Below, piece by piece: positions 16,712 through 25,701 of a stretch of 64,000 nt of DNA. The stretch is from Boudabousia liubingyangii (lineage in GTDB: Bacteria > Actinomycetota > Actinomycetes > Actinomycetales > Actinomycetaceae). The stretch lies in the NCBI RefSeq assembly GCF_001907245.1, contig NZ_MQSU01000002.1:124001-188000 (forward strand), written 5' to 3'. Within the stretch, counting starts at the first letter, position 1, and each line of letters begins with the position of its first letter. The translations under genes and the position numbers were made by a program. Under the pieces are notes generated by a model. It worked only from the letters and a program-made list of their open reading frames with translations. It had not been told where the DNA came from and made no database searches.

Positions 16712-16862
16712 CCCGCTTTCACTACGGCGGGATCCCAGCTCCCAAACCACCACGGCACAAAAGCTGCCGAGCGGAAAAGGAGGCTGCTTCCTCGGAAAAT
16801 CCCTCGGGCACCAGCCCAAAAGGAAAACCGGAAGCGGTGATGAAGGTAGTGAACTGATGAAT

Positions 16863-16924
16863 CTGATACTCATATGAGGTCTCGAACGGCGGGAAGCTGA
16901 CCGGGACCGCGAGGGTAGTATCAG
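16863..16924 (+). promoter_or_regulatory. Structured pnp leader
   Basis: CTGATACT (16863-16870) is complementary to AGTATCAG (16917-16924), enclosing about 46 nt with a second short pair CTCG (16881-16884)/CGAG (16910-16913). In enterobacteria the pnp leader forms a long hairpin cut by RNase III for autoregulation; a similar role here is only a suggestion. Confidence 0.35.
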
Positions 16925-16962
16925 CTTGATGATGAGAATAGAAAAAAGAAAAGGAGGGTTCC

Positions 16963-19344
16963 GTGTCGGTTCCCGAAATTGTTGCCGCAGAGGCCGTTAT
17001 TGACAATGGTCGCTTCGGACAGCGCGTAGTGCGCTTTGAAACGGGCCTACTAGCCCGTCAGGCCGCTGGCTCCGCCGTGGTCTACTTGGATGATGAAACC
17101 ATGATCCTTTCCGCTACCACCGTTGGTAAGCACCCGAAAGACCAGTTCGATTTCTTCCCGCTAACTGTTGACGTTGAAGAACGTCAGTACGCAGCCGGTA
17201 AGATCCCCGCGTCCTTCTTCCGTCGTGAAGGTCGCCCCAGCACGGAAGCAATCCTTGCTTGCCGTCTAATGGACCGCCCGCTACGTCCTTCCTTCGTGAA
17301 GGGCCTACGTAACGAGGTCCAGGTTGTCGCTACCATCATGGCTATCCACCCGGATGACGCCTACGATGTCCTAGCCATCAACGCCGCTTCCATGTCCACC
17401 CAGATTGCCGGCCTACCCTTCTCTGGCCCCATCGGTGGTACCCGCATCGCCCTCATTGACGGCCAGTGGGTTGCCTTCCCGCGCTACAGCGAAATGGAAA
17501 AGGCAGTCTTCACCATGGTCGTTGCCGGCCGCGCCATCAAGCGTGCCGACGGCTCCGATGACATCGCCATCATGATGGTGGAAGCAGAAGCAACCGAAAA
17601 CGCTTGGGACCTGATTGAAGCAGGCGCCCAGAAGCCCACCGAAGAAACCGTCGCTGAAGGCCTCGAAGCCGCTAAGCCCTTCATCCGCGCCCTAATCGAC
17701 GCTCAGGTTGAAGTTGCCAAGCTAGCTTCCAAGCCCACCGCCGAGTTCCCCCTCTTCCCCGACTACGAAGAGCGCCACTTTGAGGCCATCGAAAAGGCTT
17801 GCGCTGGCAAGCTAGACGAAGCCCTCACCATCGTCGAAAAGCTAGCTCGCGAAACCAAGCTAGACGAAATCCGCGATGAAGCTCTTGAAGCCCTAGCTGA
17901 AGAGTTCCCGGAAGAAGAAGACGAAAAGGCTCTCAAGGCTGCCTTCCGCTCCCTAACCAAGCACCTAGTGCGTCAGCGCGTCCTCAAGGACGGCGTCCGC
18001 ATGGACGGCCGCGGCGTGCGCGACATTCGCTCGCTTTCCGCTGAGGTCGAGGTTGTGCCCCGCGTACACGGCTCCGCCCTGTTCCAGCGTGGCGAAACCC
18101 AGATCCTAGGTGTCACCACCCTAAACATGTTGCGTCTAGAACAGCAGTTGGACGGCCTCAGCCCGATCGACTCCAAGCGCTACATGCACCACTACAACTT
18201 CCCGCCGTACTCCACCGGTGAAACCGGTCGCGTGGGTTCCCCCAAGCGTCGCGAAATCGGCCACGGTGCGCTTGCAGAACGCGCCCTAGTGCCCGTTATC
18301 CCGGCCCGCGAGGACTTCCCCTACGCTATCCGTCAGGTCTCTGAAGCCCTAGGCTCCAACGGCTCCACCTCCATGGGTTCCGTCTGTGCCTCCACCTTGG
18401 CTCTACTAAACGCCGGTGTGCCGCTACGCGCCCCCGTCGCTGGTATCGCCATGGGCCTCATGTCTGACGAGGTAGACGGCGAAACCCGTTACGTAGCCCT
18501 CACCGACATCCTAGGTGCCGAAGATGGCTTCGGCGACATGGACTTCAAGGTCGCCGGTACCCGTGAGTTCGTCACCGCGATCCAGCTAGACACCAAGCTA
18601 GATGGCATCCCCTCTGACGTTCTAAAGGGCGCCCTAGGCCAGGCCCGCGATGCTCGCCTAACCATCCTCGATGTCATGGCTCAGGCCATTGACACCCCGG
18701 ACGAAATGGCCCCCACCGCACCCCGTATCATCACCGTCAACATCCCCGTTGACAAGATCGGTGAAGTCATTGGCCCGAAGGGCAAGATGATCAACCAGAT
18801 CCAGGAAGATACCGGCGCCGACCTAACCATCGAAGACGACGGCACCGTCTACATTGGTGCCACCGACGGCCCCAGCGCAGAAGCTGCTCGCAACATGGTT
18901 AACGCCATTGCGAACCCGCAGATGCCTGAGGTTGGCGAGCGCTTCGTTGGTACCGTCGTAAAGACCACCACCTTCGGTGCATTCATCTCCCTCACCCCCG
19001 GTAAGGACGGCCTGCTACACATTTCGCAGATCCGTCGCCTAGTCGGTGGTAAGCGCGTAGATAACGTCGAAGACGTCGTCCAGGTAGGCCAGCAGATTCA
19101 GGTCGAAATCAACGAAATCGACCAGCGTGGCAAGATCTCGCTACACGCTGTGCTAACCGAAGAACAGGCCGCCGCTGAAGCTGCCGCCCAGGCCGAAGGC
19201 AAGGGTGGCGACGAAGACGGTGAAGGTCGCGAAGAACGCAAGGAACGTCGTGAACGTCGTCCCCGCCGCGAAGGTGGCGATGGTGAACGTCGTGAACGCC
19301 GCGAACGTCGCCCGCGCACTCGCACCCGCAAGTCTGAAGACTGA
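16963..19344 (+). CDS. pnp: Polyribonucleotide nucleotidyltransferase (PNPase)
   Basis: A 793-residue phosphorolytic 3'-to-5' exoribonuclease. Two RNase PH domains flank an alpha-helical region (about 250-320), followed by a KH domain with GPKG at 604-607 and an S1 domain ([18 protein letters not shown] near 660). The final ~60 residues are an Arg/Glu-rich tail typical of actinobacteria. The start is GTG at 16963 with AAGGAGG at 16951-16957. It follows rpsO. Use of CTA leucine codons is heavy. Confidence 0.98.
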   Translation: MSVPEIVAAEAVIDNGRFGQRVVRFETGLLARQAAGSAVVYLDDETMILSATTVGKHPKDQFDFFPLTVDVEERQYAAGKIPASFFRREGRPSTEAILACRLMDRPLRPSFVKGLRNEVQVVATIMAIHPDDAYDVLAINAASMSTQIAGLPFSGPIGGTRIALIDGQWVAFPRYSEMEKAVFTMVVAGRAIKRADGSDDIAIMMVEAEATENAWDLIEAGAQKPTEETVAEGLEAAKPFIRALIDAQVEVAKLASKPTAEFPLFPDYEERHFEAIEKACAGKLDEALTIVEKLARETKLDEIRDEALEALAEEFPEEEDEKALKAAFRSLTKHLVRQRVLKDGVRMDGRGVRDIRSLSAEVEVVPRVHGSALFQRGETQILGVTTLNMLRLEQQLDGLSPIDSKRYMHHYNFPPYSTGETGRVGSPKRREIGHGALAERALVPVIPAREDFPYAIRQVSEALGSNGSTSMGSVCASTLALLNAGVPLRAPVAGIAMGLMSDEVDGETRYVALTDILGAEDGFGDMDFKVAGTREFVTAIQLDTKLDGIPSDVLKGALGQARDARLTILDVMAQAIDTPDEMAPTAPRIITVNIPVDKIGEVIGPKGKMINQIQEDTGADLTIEDDGTVYIGATDGPSAEAARNMVNAIANPQMPEVGERFVGTVVKTTTFGAFISLTPGKDGLLHISQIRRLVGGKRVDNVEDVVQVGQQIQVEINEIDQRGKISLHAVLTEEQAAAEAAAQAEGKGGDEDGEGREERKERRERRPRREGGDGERRERRERRPRTRTRKSED

Positions 19345-19389
19345 AAACCAGTAGGGTAGGGGCCTCAATAGAGGCTCTCACCTAAACGG

Positions 19390-19433
19390 CAAGGTTTTGG
19401 GGTGGTACCAACCGGTACCACCCCAAAACCTTG
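19390..19433. terminator. Strong hairpin after pnp
   Basis: A perfect 20-bp inverted repeat (19390-19409 with 19414-19433) with an AACC loop lies between pnp and a convergent small gene. A smaller GCCTC/GAGGC hairpin (19362-19375) lies just before it. Position suggests a bidirectional transcript end. Confidence 0.75.
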
Positions 19434-19474
19434 TTCACTAATAAACTAAACCGAAAATCACCAGTGGGTTTCAC

Positions 19475-19846
19475 TCATTCGCAAACTTTAATAGAAGGGA
19501 CTGCCCAGGTTGGTTTAGCGTTCCTATATGTCGAGGAGATTTTAGCTAAGCCTTCATTGGGTTGATATAGCATATATGCATCTACCGCCCAGTTGCCGAA
19601 AATCGTATTGGTATAACGGCAACGGAACTTTTTAATGTAGTACCCGTCTGCCGCTTTTTGATTACAACGGTTAACCTGCGCCGCACACTCCTGTGGTCCG
19701 AAGTGTTTTTCTATCTCGACCCACGAATATTTGGTCATTCTAGATGGTGAAGGTTCATGTGCATTTGCAATCGGAGCAAGTAACATGCTGCTTACGGTTA
19801 GTAGAAATAAAGAACCTGTCAGCATGATTTTCCGAGTAGTTTTCAT
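19475..19846 (-). CDS. Small secreted protein of unknown function
   Basis: A 123-residue protein that I do not recognise. A clear signal peptide (basic MKTTRK, hydrophobic 8-25, ANA at 27-29 before a likely cut) predicts export. The mature part has four cysteines (54, 61, 76, 122), enough for two disulfides, and many aromatic residues in the middle. The start is ATG at 19846 with AAAGGAGTG just upstream, so it is a real gene. It diverges from the orphan permease gene across about 50 nt. Its DNA is more AT-rich than pnp. Confidence 0.75.
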   Translation of the reverse strand: MKTTRKIMLTGSLFLLTVSSMLLAPIANAHEPSPSRMTKYSWVEIEKHFGPQECAAQVNRCNQKAADGYYIKKFRCRYTNTIFGNWAVDAYMLYQPNEGLAKISSTYRNAKPTWAVPSIKVCE

Positions 19847-19860
19847 CTCTCACTCCTTTG

Positions 19861-19890
19861 TTGAGATGTGTCACACCTGTATGATATAAT
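19861..19890 (+). promoter_or_regulatory. Strong promoter of a leaderless permease gene
   Basis: TTGAGA (19861-19866), an 18-nt spacer and an extended -10 TGATATAAT (TATAAT at 19885-19890). The ATG at 19896 begins 11 nt after the first base of the -10, so the message should start at or next to the start codon. Confidence 0.7.
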
Positions 19891-19895
19891 TAACT

Positions 19896-22631
19896 ATGAG
19901 GTCAATGCAAGTTGCTTTTCGCCACGGTTTTAGATATCTGCTGGTTTTTACTCTAGCTTTCGCCCTAGGCTCCGCTCTGCTGCTAAACCTATTAACCCAA
20001 AATGCGCAGGTCGAACTCAAAATTACCAAAGCTCTAAACGCCCAAAGTGAACAAAACCTAGACCTACTGGTCCGACCCAAAACAAACCTCACCGAAGTAG
20101 AAAACACCCTGAACCTAGTCCGGCCCGACTATCTCTACGACGCCCGCGGCGGAATCACCCCCCAACAATTGCAGGCAATAAAAGAAATCCCGAACGTGAA
20201 AACGGCTGCCCCTGCAGCAGCCCTAGGAATCCTGCCCGTCCCCCTCAAACTGAAGTATCAAATCCCACCCCAAGATCTAGCCGGCGGATCCCAGCCATCA
20301 CTATTTCGCTACGTCGGGGAAGCCCTAAAACTTAGCGAAGCAGACTTCACCCACAACCCCCAGAACGCACCTGAAAATACTGGCCCCCAGACGGCCACCT
20401 CAAACACCGGAAGCCCAAACGCCGATTCCGGCAAAACCGACGCCTCGGAGTCCCACAGGTATACCTACCTGTACTTCACGCGCCAGCCCCTCAAAAATGA
20501 CCCCGAAACCATGGGCTACCTAGAAAGTCAGCCCCAAGGGGACCTAGAGTTTCCCATCGCACCGGATCAAAAATCACTAATCCTAGCCTACAACTGCCTA
20601 ACCGATAGTCACTGTCAGTTTCGCTGGCCCAACACCGTACACCTTGAACTACCCCTAGTGGGATTAGACCTAGCAGCAGAAAATGCCCTCACTGCCACCC
20701 CCAAAACGCTCCCAACCCAAACCCAGTCAACCCTACAAATGCCACCTGTACAACAGTGGCAATCCCAAATCCCACCGGCAGCAAAAGCTGAAATACCCGC
20801 CAGTGAATACCTCCCAGTAATTCTTCCCCAGAGCCTCTCTGTCCCAGAAAACCCACTTCCGGCCTTTCACCTCAACCTAGCCCAACTGCCCAACCCGCAG
20901 GCTCAGCAATTCACCCAAGAACTTAGTGAAAACCCCGAAAATATTGACAAATACGCCACCCTCTTGGCCGTAAAAAACCTACCGATAAATACCAGTCTGA
21001 GTGCCAGCTGGACAGAACTAATCAACCAGCTAGGCACTACGGAGCCAGATCTTTCTAACCCCAGAACTTTAAACCCCGTAGTTTCAGAAGAACCCCTGCA
21101 TAGCTACTGGCCTCTATCAGTGATAAAAACCGTCAGCCCCGCTAATTATCAGGCACCCAAGGGAACAGCGATCACGGTCCAAGCCCTGCCTCAGCCGCCG
21201 GGAACCGCCCCGTCAGCCGCCCCCGTCTACCGGATCGTTGACCGCACGAAACTACCAAAAGAAAAACTAATCACCATAGCAGCCACCTACAACCCCTACC
21301 AAAACCAAAACTACTTCACCAGTACCCGAGGGGCAGCGGGCCGAAAAGTCCTACCTCCATCCTTCCGCGCCACTGGAATCACCCTAGCGCCCACACCCGC
21401 AGTCACCTCCCTAGACTACCTAAACACGTGGTACCAAAACCAAACTCAAAGCACGAAGCGCCAGCAAGCCCCCTACAACTCCATCCGCATCAAACTAAAA
21501 GACCGCCAGCCCCAAGCACTAAAAGCCACCATCGCCACGATCCTCAGCGACCCAAAACTACACGTTGACATTCTTAAAGACTCAGACTATGTGGCAAAAG
21601 AAATCAAAACCCTAGACGCCCACCAAAACCCGGCCGACTCCACTCAAGCCCAAAACCCGGCCGACTCCACCCAACCCCAAGCAGTCTTCGAATACTGGAT
21701 TGCCCCCGCAATCATCCCCACCTTAATCACGGCCAATCAGCAATACCACCAAACCCTGAGCCTGCTATTTTGGGTACTGCTGGAAATCACCCTAGTGCTG
21801 GCAATCCTCAGCCTCCTAAAACTACAAAGTCCCCAAATGCAAGCAAGGGCCCGAATCGGCTGGCGCAGTACCAGAATCCTACGTACCGAACTAGGCGCCA
21901 CCAGCACCTACGCGCTGATCGCCGCCCTCCTAGGAATCCTTACCTACCTACTGCTTAACCCCATCCTCCTAAGCTACGCGCACCTAGAAAACCCCCAAAG
22001 TTCAAACCTCCGCCAATACCTAACCCAAAGTCTGCCACTGCCCGGCACCTACCTGCTAGTCACCCTCCTCGTAGCTACCTTCACCACCATCGGCTACCAC
22101 CTATGGGCCGGTGACCAAGCCATACCACCCCAAAAAGTACACCCCAAACTTCGCTACCTCACCCAAGGCCTAGCGGTTGCCTGGGCGGCTGCTACCCTCC
22201 AAACAGCTTGGTATCAACAACAAGACTTCCAACAAACCCTCAAACAGGCCCTCAGCGGTGAACGCCTCCAGCTGGGCCTCCAAAGCGCACAAATCCTCAC
22301 CATCATCATCGTGGCACTCATGGCGCTAGTACTGCTATTCCAGACCAGTCGACTAACCTCCGCCGCCCAAGCCCCCGAACTACGCACCCTCAAATTCCTA
22401 GGCTGGCGGCCCCGACGCCTATGGTGGACCGAACTCAAGCCACAACTGGCCGCGGACCTCCTCGGCCTTACCCTCGGGCTAGCCACCCTAAACCTAACCC
22501 TAGCGGCCCTAAACCCGACTTTCCGTGCCCACCTGCCCAGCGCCCTCGTCATTACCGGAAGCATCCTAAGCGCCCAGCTTGTGTTAATAGCCATTGGCAC
22601 CCGCAGCCGCACCAGCCCAGAAAAACGCTAA
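19896..22631 (+). CDS. FtsX-like ABC permease-type membrane protein, orphan
   Basis: A 911-residue membrane protein with a layout like MacB/FtsX permeases: one N-terminal membrane helix (about 13-33), a very large Pro/Gln/Thr-rich extracytoplasmic region (about 35-620), then a cluster of hydrophobic segments in the last 300 residues that includes a LKFLGWRPRRLWWTE turn typical of FtsX-domain permeases. No ABC ATPase is encoded next to it. The external region contains a duplicated NPADSTQ unit near 21640-21680. The start is ATG at 19896 with a promoter so close that the mRNA is probably leaderless; M4 at 19905 is an alternative. The function is unknown. Confidence 0.65.
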   Translation: MRSMQVAFRHGFRYLLVFTLAFALGSALLLNLLTQNAQVELKITKALNAQSEQNLDLLVRPKTNLTEVENTLNLVRPDYLYDARGGITPQQLQAIKEIPNVKTAAPAAALGILPVPLKLKYQIPPQDLAGGSQPSLFRYVGEALKLSEADFTHNPQNAPENTGPQTATSNTGSPNADSGKTDASESHRYTYLYFTRQPLKNDPETMGYLESQPQGDLEFPIAPDQKSLILAYNCLTDSHCQFRWPNTVHLELPLVGLDLAAENALTATPKTLPTQTQSTLQMPPVQQWQSQIPPAAKAEIPASEYLPVILPQSLSVPENPLPAFHLNLAQLPNPQAQQFTQELSENPENIDKYATLLAVKNLPINTSLSASWTELINQLGTTEPDLSNPRTLNPVVSEEPLHSYWPLSVIKTVSPANYQAPKGTAITVQALPQPPGTAPSAAPVYRIVDRTKLPKEKLITIAATYNPYQNQNYFTSTRGAAGRKVLPPSFRATGITLAPTPAVTSLDYLNTWYQNQTQSTKRQQAPYNSIRIKLKDRQPQALKATIATILSDPKLHVDILKDSDYVAKEIKTLDAHQNPADSTQAQNPADSTQPQAVFEYWIAPAIIPTLITANQQYHQTLSLLFWVLLEITLVLAILSLLKLQSPQMQARARIGWRSTRILRTELGATSTYALIAALLGILTYLLLNPILLSYAHLENPQSSNLRQYLTQSLPLPGTYLLVTLLVATFTTIGYHLWAGDQAIPPQKVHPKLRYLTQGLAVAWAAATLQTAWYQQQDFQQTLKQALSGERLQLGLQSAQILTIIIVALMALVLLFQTSRLTSAAQAPELRTLKFLGWRPRRLWWTELKPQLAADLLGLTLGLATLNLTLAALNPTFRAHLPSALVITGSILSAQLVLIAIGTRSRTSPEKR

Positions 22632-22641
22632 ACTATTGCGC

Positions 22642-23997
22642 ATGAGTCATTTTGAGGAAAAAACCATCGACCTGCCCTGCCTACCCGGGACAGACCCGAA
22701 ATCACATATCACTTTTGAAGAAGATGGCTCCCTCATAGAACGCTCCGTCCTACCCGGCGGCACCCGCATCATCACCCAGCAAGTCCCCGCCACCCGCTCT
22801 GTGGCCATAGCCTGCTGGCTTCCCGTCGGCTCACGCGACGAAACCGAAGGCCACTACGGGGCCACCCACTACCTAGAACACCTTCTGTTCAAGGGCACCA
22901 AAACCCGCACCGCCCTACAGCTAGCCAACGCCTTCGAAGAAGTGGGCGGCATGTCCAACGCCTCCACCTCAAAGGACTACACTAACTACTACGCGCGCGT
23001 CCTCTCTAGCGACCTACCAATGGCGGTAGAAACCCTGCTAGATATGGTCACCAGCTCCGTCATTGACCCCGAACAAATGGCCCTAGAACGCGGCGTGATT
23101 CTAGAAGAACTAGCCGCCGCCGAAGACGACCCCATGGACGTCCTCTTCGAAGCCTACTCTTCAGTCGCCTACGCGGGCACCGCACTAGCACGTCCCGTGG
23201 GCGGCACACCCGAAACCGTAAAAGCTATCACCCGCGATGGCATCTGGGAACACTACCAGCGCACCTACCGCTCTGAAAACCTAGTCATCACCGCCGCCGG
23301 CGACGTCGACCACGCCACCCTGTGCGCCCTAGTTACCGCCGGCCTAGAACGAGGCGGCTGGGCCACCAGCGGGGACCTAACCCCCAAGGCCCGACGCAGC
23401 CCCGACGCCATTCCCGCCGCCCAGGCCGCCCGCCTAGTACGCTCCAAAGACATCGAACAGGCCCAGGTAGCCGTCGGTACCCGTTCACTGCCCCTAGGTG
23501 ATCCCGACCGCTGGGCCATGAACGTGATGGTCTCAATCCTAGGATCGGGCATGACCTCCCGACTCTTCCAAGAAATCCGCGAAAAGCGCGGCCTAGCCTA
23601 CACCACCTTCGCCTTCAACCACGCCTACACCGAAGCCGGTGCCTTCGGCATGTATGCCGGCTGCAAGCCGCATAATACGGAAGAAATCGAAAAGGTCATG
23701 GACCAGGTGTGGGCCGAACTAGCCGAAAACGGCCCCACGGAAGCTGAACTGCAGCGCATCCTCGGCCATACGCGCGGCACCATGGCCCTAGGTATGGAAG
23801 ACAACTTCGCGCGCATGTACCGCCTAGGCCGCAGCGAAATCAGCACCGGCAACCTGACCCCGCTCAGTGAACAGCTAGAAGCAGTAGCCCACGTGGACGT
23901 GGACGACGTAAAGAATATTGCCGCCCGTCTCTATGAAGGGCCGCGCTTTAACGTCACCGTCCAAACCAACCGCACTACCTCACCCGCCACAAACTAG
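22642..23997 (+). CDS. M16 family zinc metallopeptidase
   Basis: A 451-residue M16B (processing-peptidase-like) protein. The inverted zinc motif HxxEH appears in HYLEHLLFKG, and a second M16 domain follows from about residue 230 (RSLPLGDPDRWAMNVMVSIL region). Members of this type follow pnp in many Gram-positive bacteria. I use ATG at 22642; an in-frame upstream start at 22594 overlaps the permease gene. There is no ribosome binding site, but TAAACT (22629-22634) lies 13 nt upstream, which fits a leaderless transcript. No signal peptide is seen. Confidence 0.92.
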   Translation: MSHFEEKTIDLPCLPGTDPKSHITFEEDGSLIERSVLPGGTRIITQQVPATRSVAIACWLPVGSRDETEGHYGATHYLEHLLFKGTKTRTALQLANAFEEVGGMSNASTSKDYTNYYARVLSSDLPMAVETLLDMVTSSVIDPEQMALERGVILEELAAAEDDPMDVLFEAYSSVAYAGTALARPVGGTPETVKAITRDGIWEHYQRTYRSENLVITAAGDVDHATLCALVTAGLERGGWATSGDLTPKARRSPDAIPAAQAARLVRSKDIEQAQVAVGTRSLPLGDPDRWAMNVMVSILGSGMTSRLFQEIREKRGLAYTTFAFNHAYTEAGAFGMYAGCKPHNTEEIEKVMDQVWAELAENGPTEAELQRILGHTRGTMALGMEDNFARMYRLGRSEISTGNLTPLSEQLEAVAHVDVDDVKNIAARLYEGPRFNVTVQTNRTTSPATN

Positions 23998-24075
23998 TCA
24001 CGCCAAACCTATTTGCCAACGGAAAACCCCAAACATTGACGGCCAGCTAAAACGGCCAACTAAAGGAAGCGAAAC

Positions 24076-25080
24076 ATGGCTCAAAAAGGTCCCGAAAAAC
24101 CCAGCCAGCCTGAGTTCCACCTGCCCCAACCGGCAGTGCTAAACCCGCCCTCGCGCAGTGCCCGGATCCTGCACATGGCCGTCAAAATGTTCATGGCCGG
24201 ACGTAAACGACTACAGGTCCGCTTCGGTACCTACAATCCCACCGCGAAACCCGAACCCTACCAGCTACGCAGTTTCCCGCAACGCGGCTACTTCGCGGTC
24301 ACCGAGGTCAAACTACCGCAATCACGCGGCTTCTACCTCTATCCCACCGATGCCACCGGACCCCATCGGGTCGTCCTCCAACTACACGGGGGTTCCTATA
24401 TCAGCCCGTTCAGCCACATGTACGCTAAGGCTGCCTACCAGTATGCGCAGGCCGCGGAAACCAAAAACGGTGCCGCTGCGGTCTTCTCCCTGGACTATCG
24501 GACCGCTCCGGAACATCCCTACCCGGCCGCGCTCGAGGATGCCCTAGACGCCTACGACTGGCTACTCACCCAGGGATACGCGCCGGACCAGATCATCCTT
24601 GCGGGAGACTCAGCCGGTGGGGGACTAGCCCTAGCGCTGGCCCTAAAACTGCGCGACCAGGGAGTCCCCAACTGTGCCCGAGCCCTAGTGCTGCTCTCAC
24701 CCTGGACCGACCTGCCCGCAAAGGGCACTAGCTACCAGGCCAATAAATACCGTGACCCGCTGTTCCAGTCCGTACCCGGCGTACCCGACCCAGAACCGAT
24801 CGCCAAATACTATGTCGGTGACGCTGACCCCTACGATCCATACCTCTCACCGGCCTACGCGCAGCTTCACGACCTGCCGCCCACCCTGGCCCTAGTAGGG
24901 CAGACCGAACTGCTCTACTCAGATTCTGTGAAGGTCATTCGGGGACTACAGGACGCCGGGGTTAAAGCCCGACTCCAGGTCTACCCAGAAGTGATTCACG
25001 TCTGGCCCGCGGCCTTCACCCGACTACCGGAAAGCCAGCGCGCCTGGCAACAAATCAGCTACTTCCTACACGAAAACTAA
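24076..25080 (+). CDS. Alpha/beta hydrolase, hormone-sensitive-lipase type
   Basis: A 334-residue esterase/lipase-like enzyme. The oxyanion motif HGGS is at 104-107, the nucleophile elbow GDSAGG at 177-182 (Ser179), a probable acid near GQTELLYSDS and a His in VIHVWPA. The arrangement is that of the HSL (Hormone-Sensitive Lipase, DUF-type alpha/beta hydrolase-3) family, acting on short acyl esters. The substrate is unknown. The start is ATG at 24076 with AAAGGAAG upstream. It may be co-transcribed with the M16 gene (78 nt gap) and the GNAT gene. Confidence 0.88.
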   Translation: MAQKGPEKPSQPEFHLPQPAVLNPPSRSARILHMAVKMFMAGRKRLQVRFGTYNPTAKPEPYQLRSFPQRGYFAVTEVKLPQSRGFYLYPTDATGPHRVVLQLHGGSYISPFSHMYAKAAYQYAQAAETKNGAAAVFSLDYRTAPEHPYPAALEDALDAYDWLLTQGYAPDQIILAGDSAGGGLALALALKLRDQGVPNCARALVLLSPWTDLPAKGTSYQANKYRDPLFQSVPGVPDPEPIAKYYVGDADPYDPYLSPAYAQLHDLPPTLALVGQTELLYSDSVKVIRGLQDAGVKARLQVYPEVIHVWPAAFTRLPESQRAWQQISYFLHEN

Positions 25081-25101
25081 GCCAAACCTAGGAGGCCCTC
25101 A

Positions 25102-25632
25102 GTGACCAGCAACGATCAGCCCCAAGCCGATAACTCCGTCCGCGCCGCCCGACCCGAAGACTCCCAAGTCTGCGCGCAACTCGTCGCCGACGAAATCAAA
25201 GCCCGGGTCGCCGCCGTGAACCCAGATTTGCTGCCGCAACTGGAGCCCTCACTAGACCTGAACGCCCTCGCCCAATCCTGGGAACAAGCCATCACCCAAG
25301 AGGACGGCGAACTAGTCCTAGTAGCCACCGAAGCAGGCAAAGTCGTGGGCTTCGCCGCCCTGCTACCCACGGAAGAAGCCAGCAAAGCCGAAATCTCTGC
25401 CTTCAGCGTCCTCGACGGACACCGCCGCCAAGGACACGGCTCACGTCTACTACAAGCCCTAGTCGATCACGCCCAGGGCGTGCACGAAGAAATCCAAATC
25501 TGGCTACCCCGAATCGACGAAGCGAAAACCCGTTTCTTCAACTCGGCCGGCTTTGGGCCCACCGGACCACAGCGTGCCCTGCAGCTAGCCGCGAAAAAAG
25601 ACCCAGAAAACCTCTGGGCAACCCGGCTCTAA
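25102..25632 (+). CDS. GNAT family N-acetyltransferase
   Basis: A 176-residue acetyltransferase-like protein. The acetyl-CoA binding motif is seen in DGHRRQGHGSRLLQALV (about 108-124), with beta strands before it (LVLVATEAGKVVGFAALL). The substrate is unknown. The start is GTG at 25102 with AGGAGG just upstream. It follows the alpha/beta hydrolase gene by 21 nt and is probably in the same operon. Confidence 0.85.
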   Translation: MTSNDQPQADNSVRAARPEDSQVCAQLVADEIKARVAAVNPDLLPQLEPSLDLNALAQSWEQAITQEDGELVLVATEAGKVVGFAALLPTEEASKAEISAFSVLDGHRRQGHGSRLLQALVDHAQGVHEEIQIWLPRIDEAKTRFFNSAGFGPTGPQRALQLAAKKDPENLWATRL

Positions 25633-25701
25633 GTAAAACCAAATAGGCACAGACAGCGAACAGGCGCGCCCTCGGACCCAAAAATAGGGCACAATAGGCA
25701 T

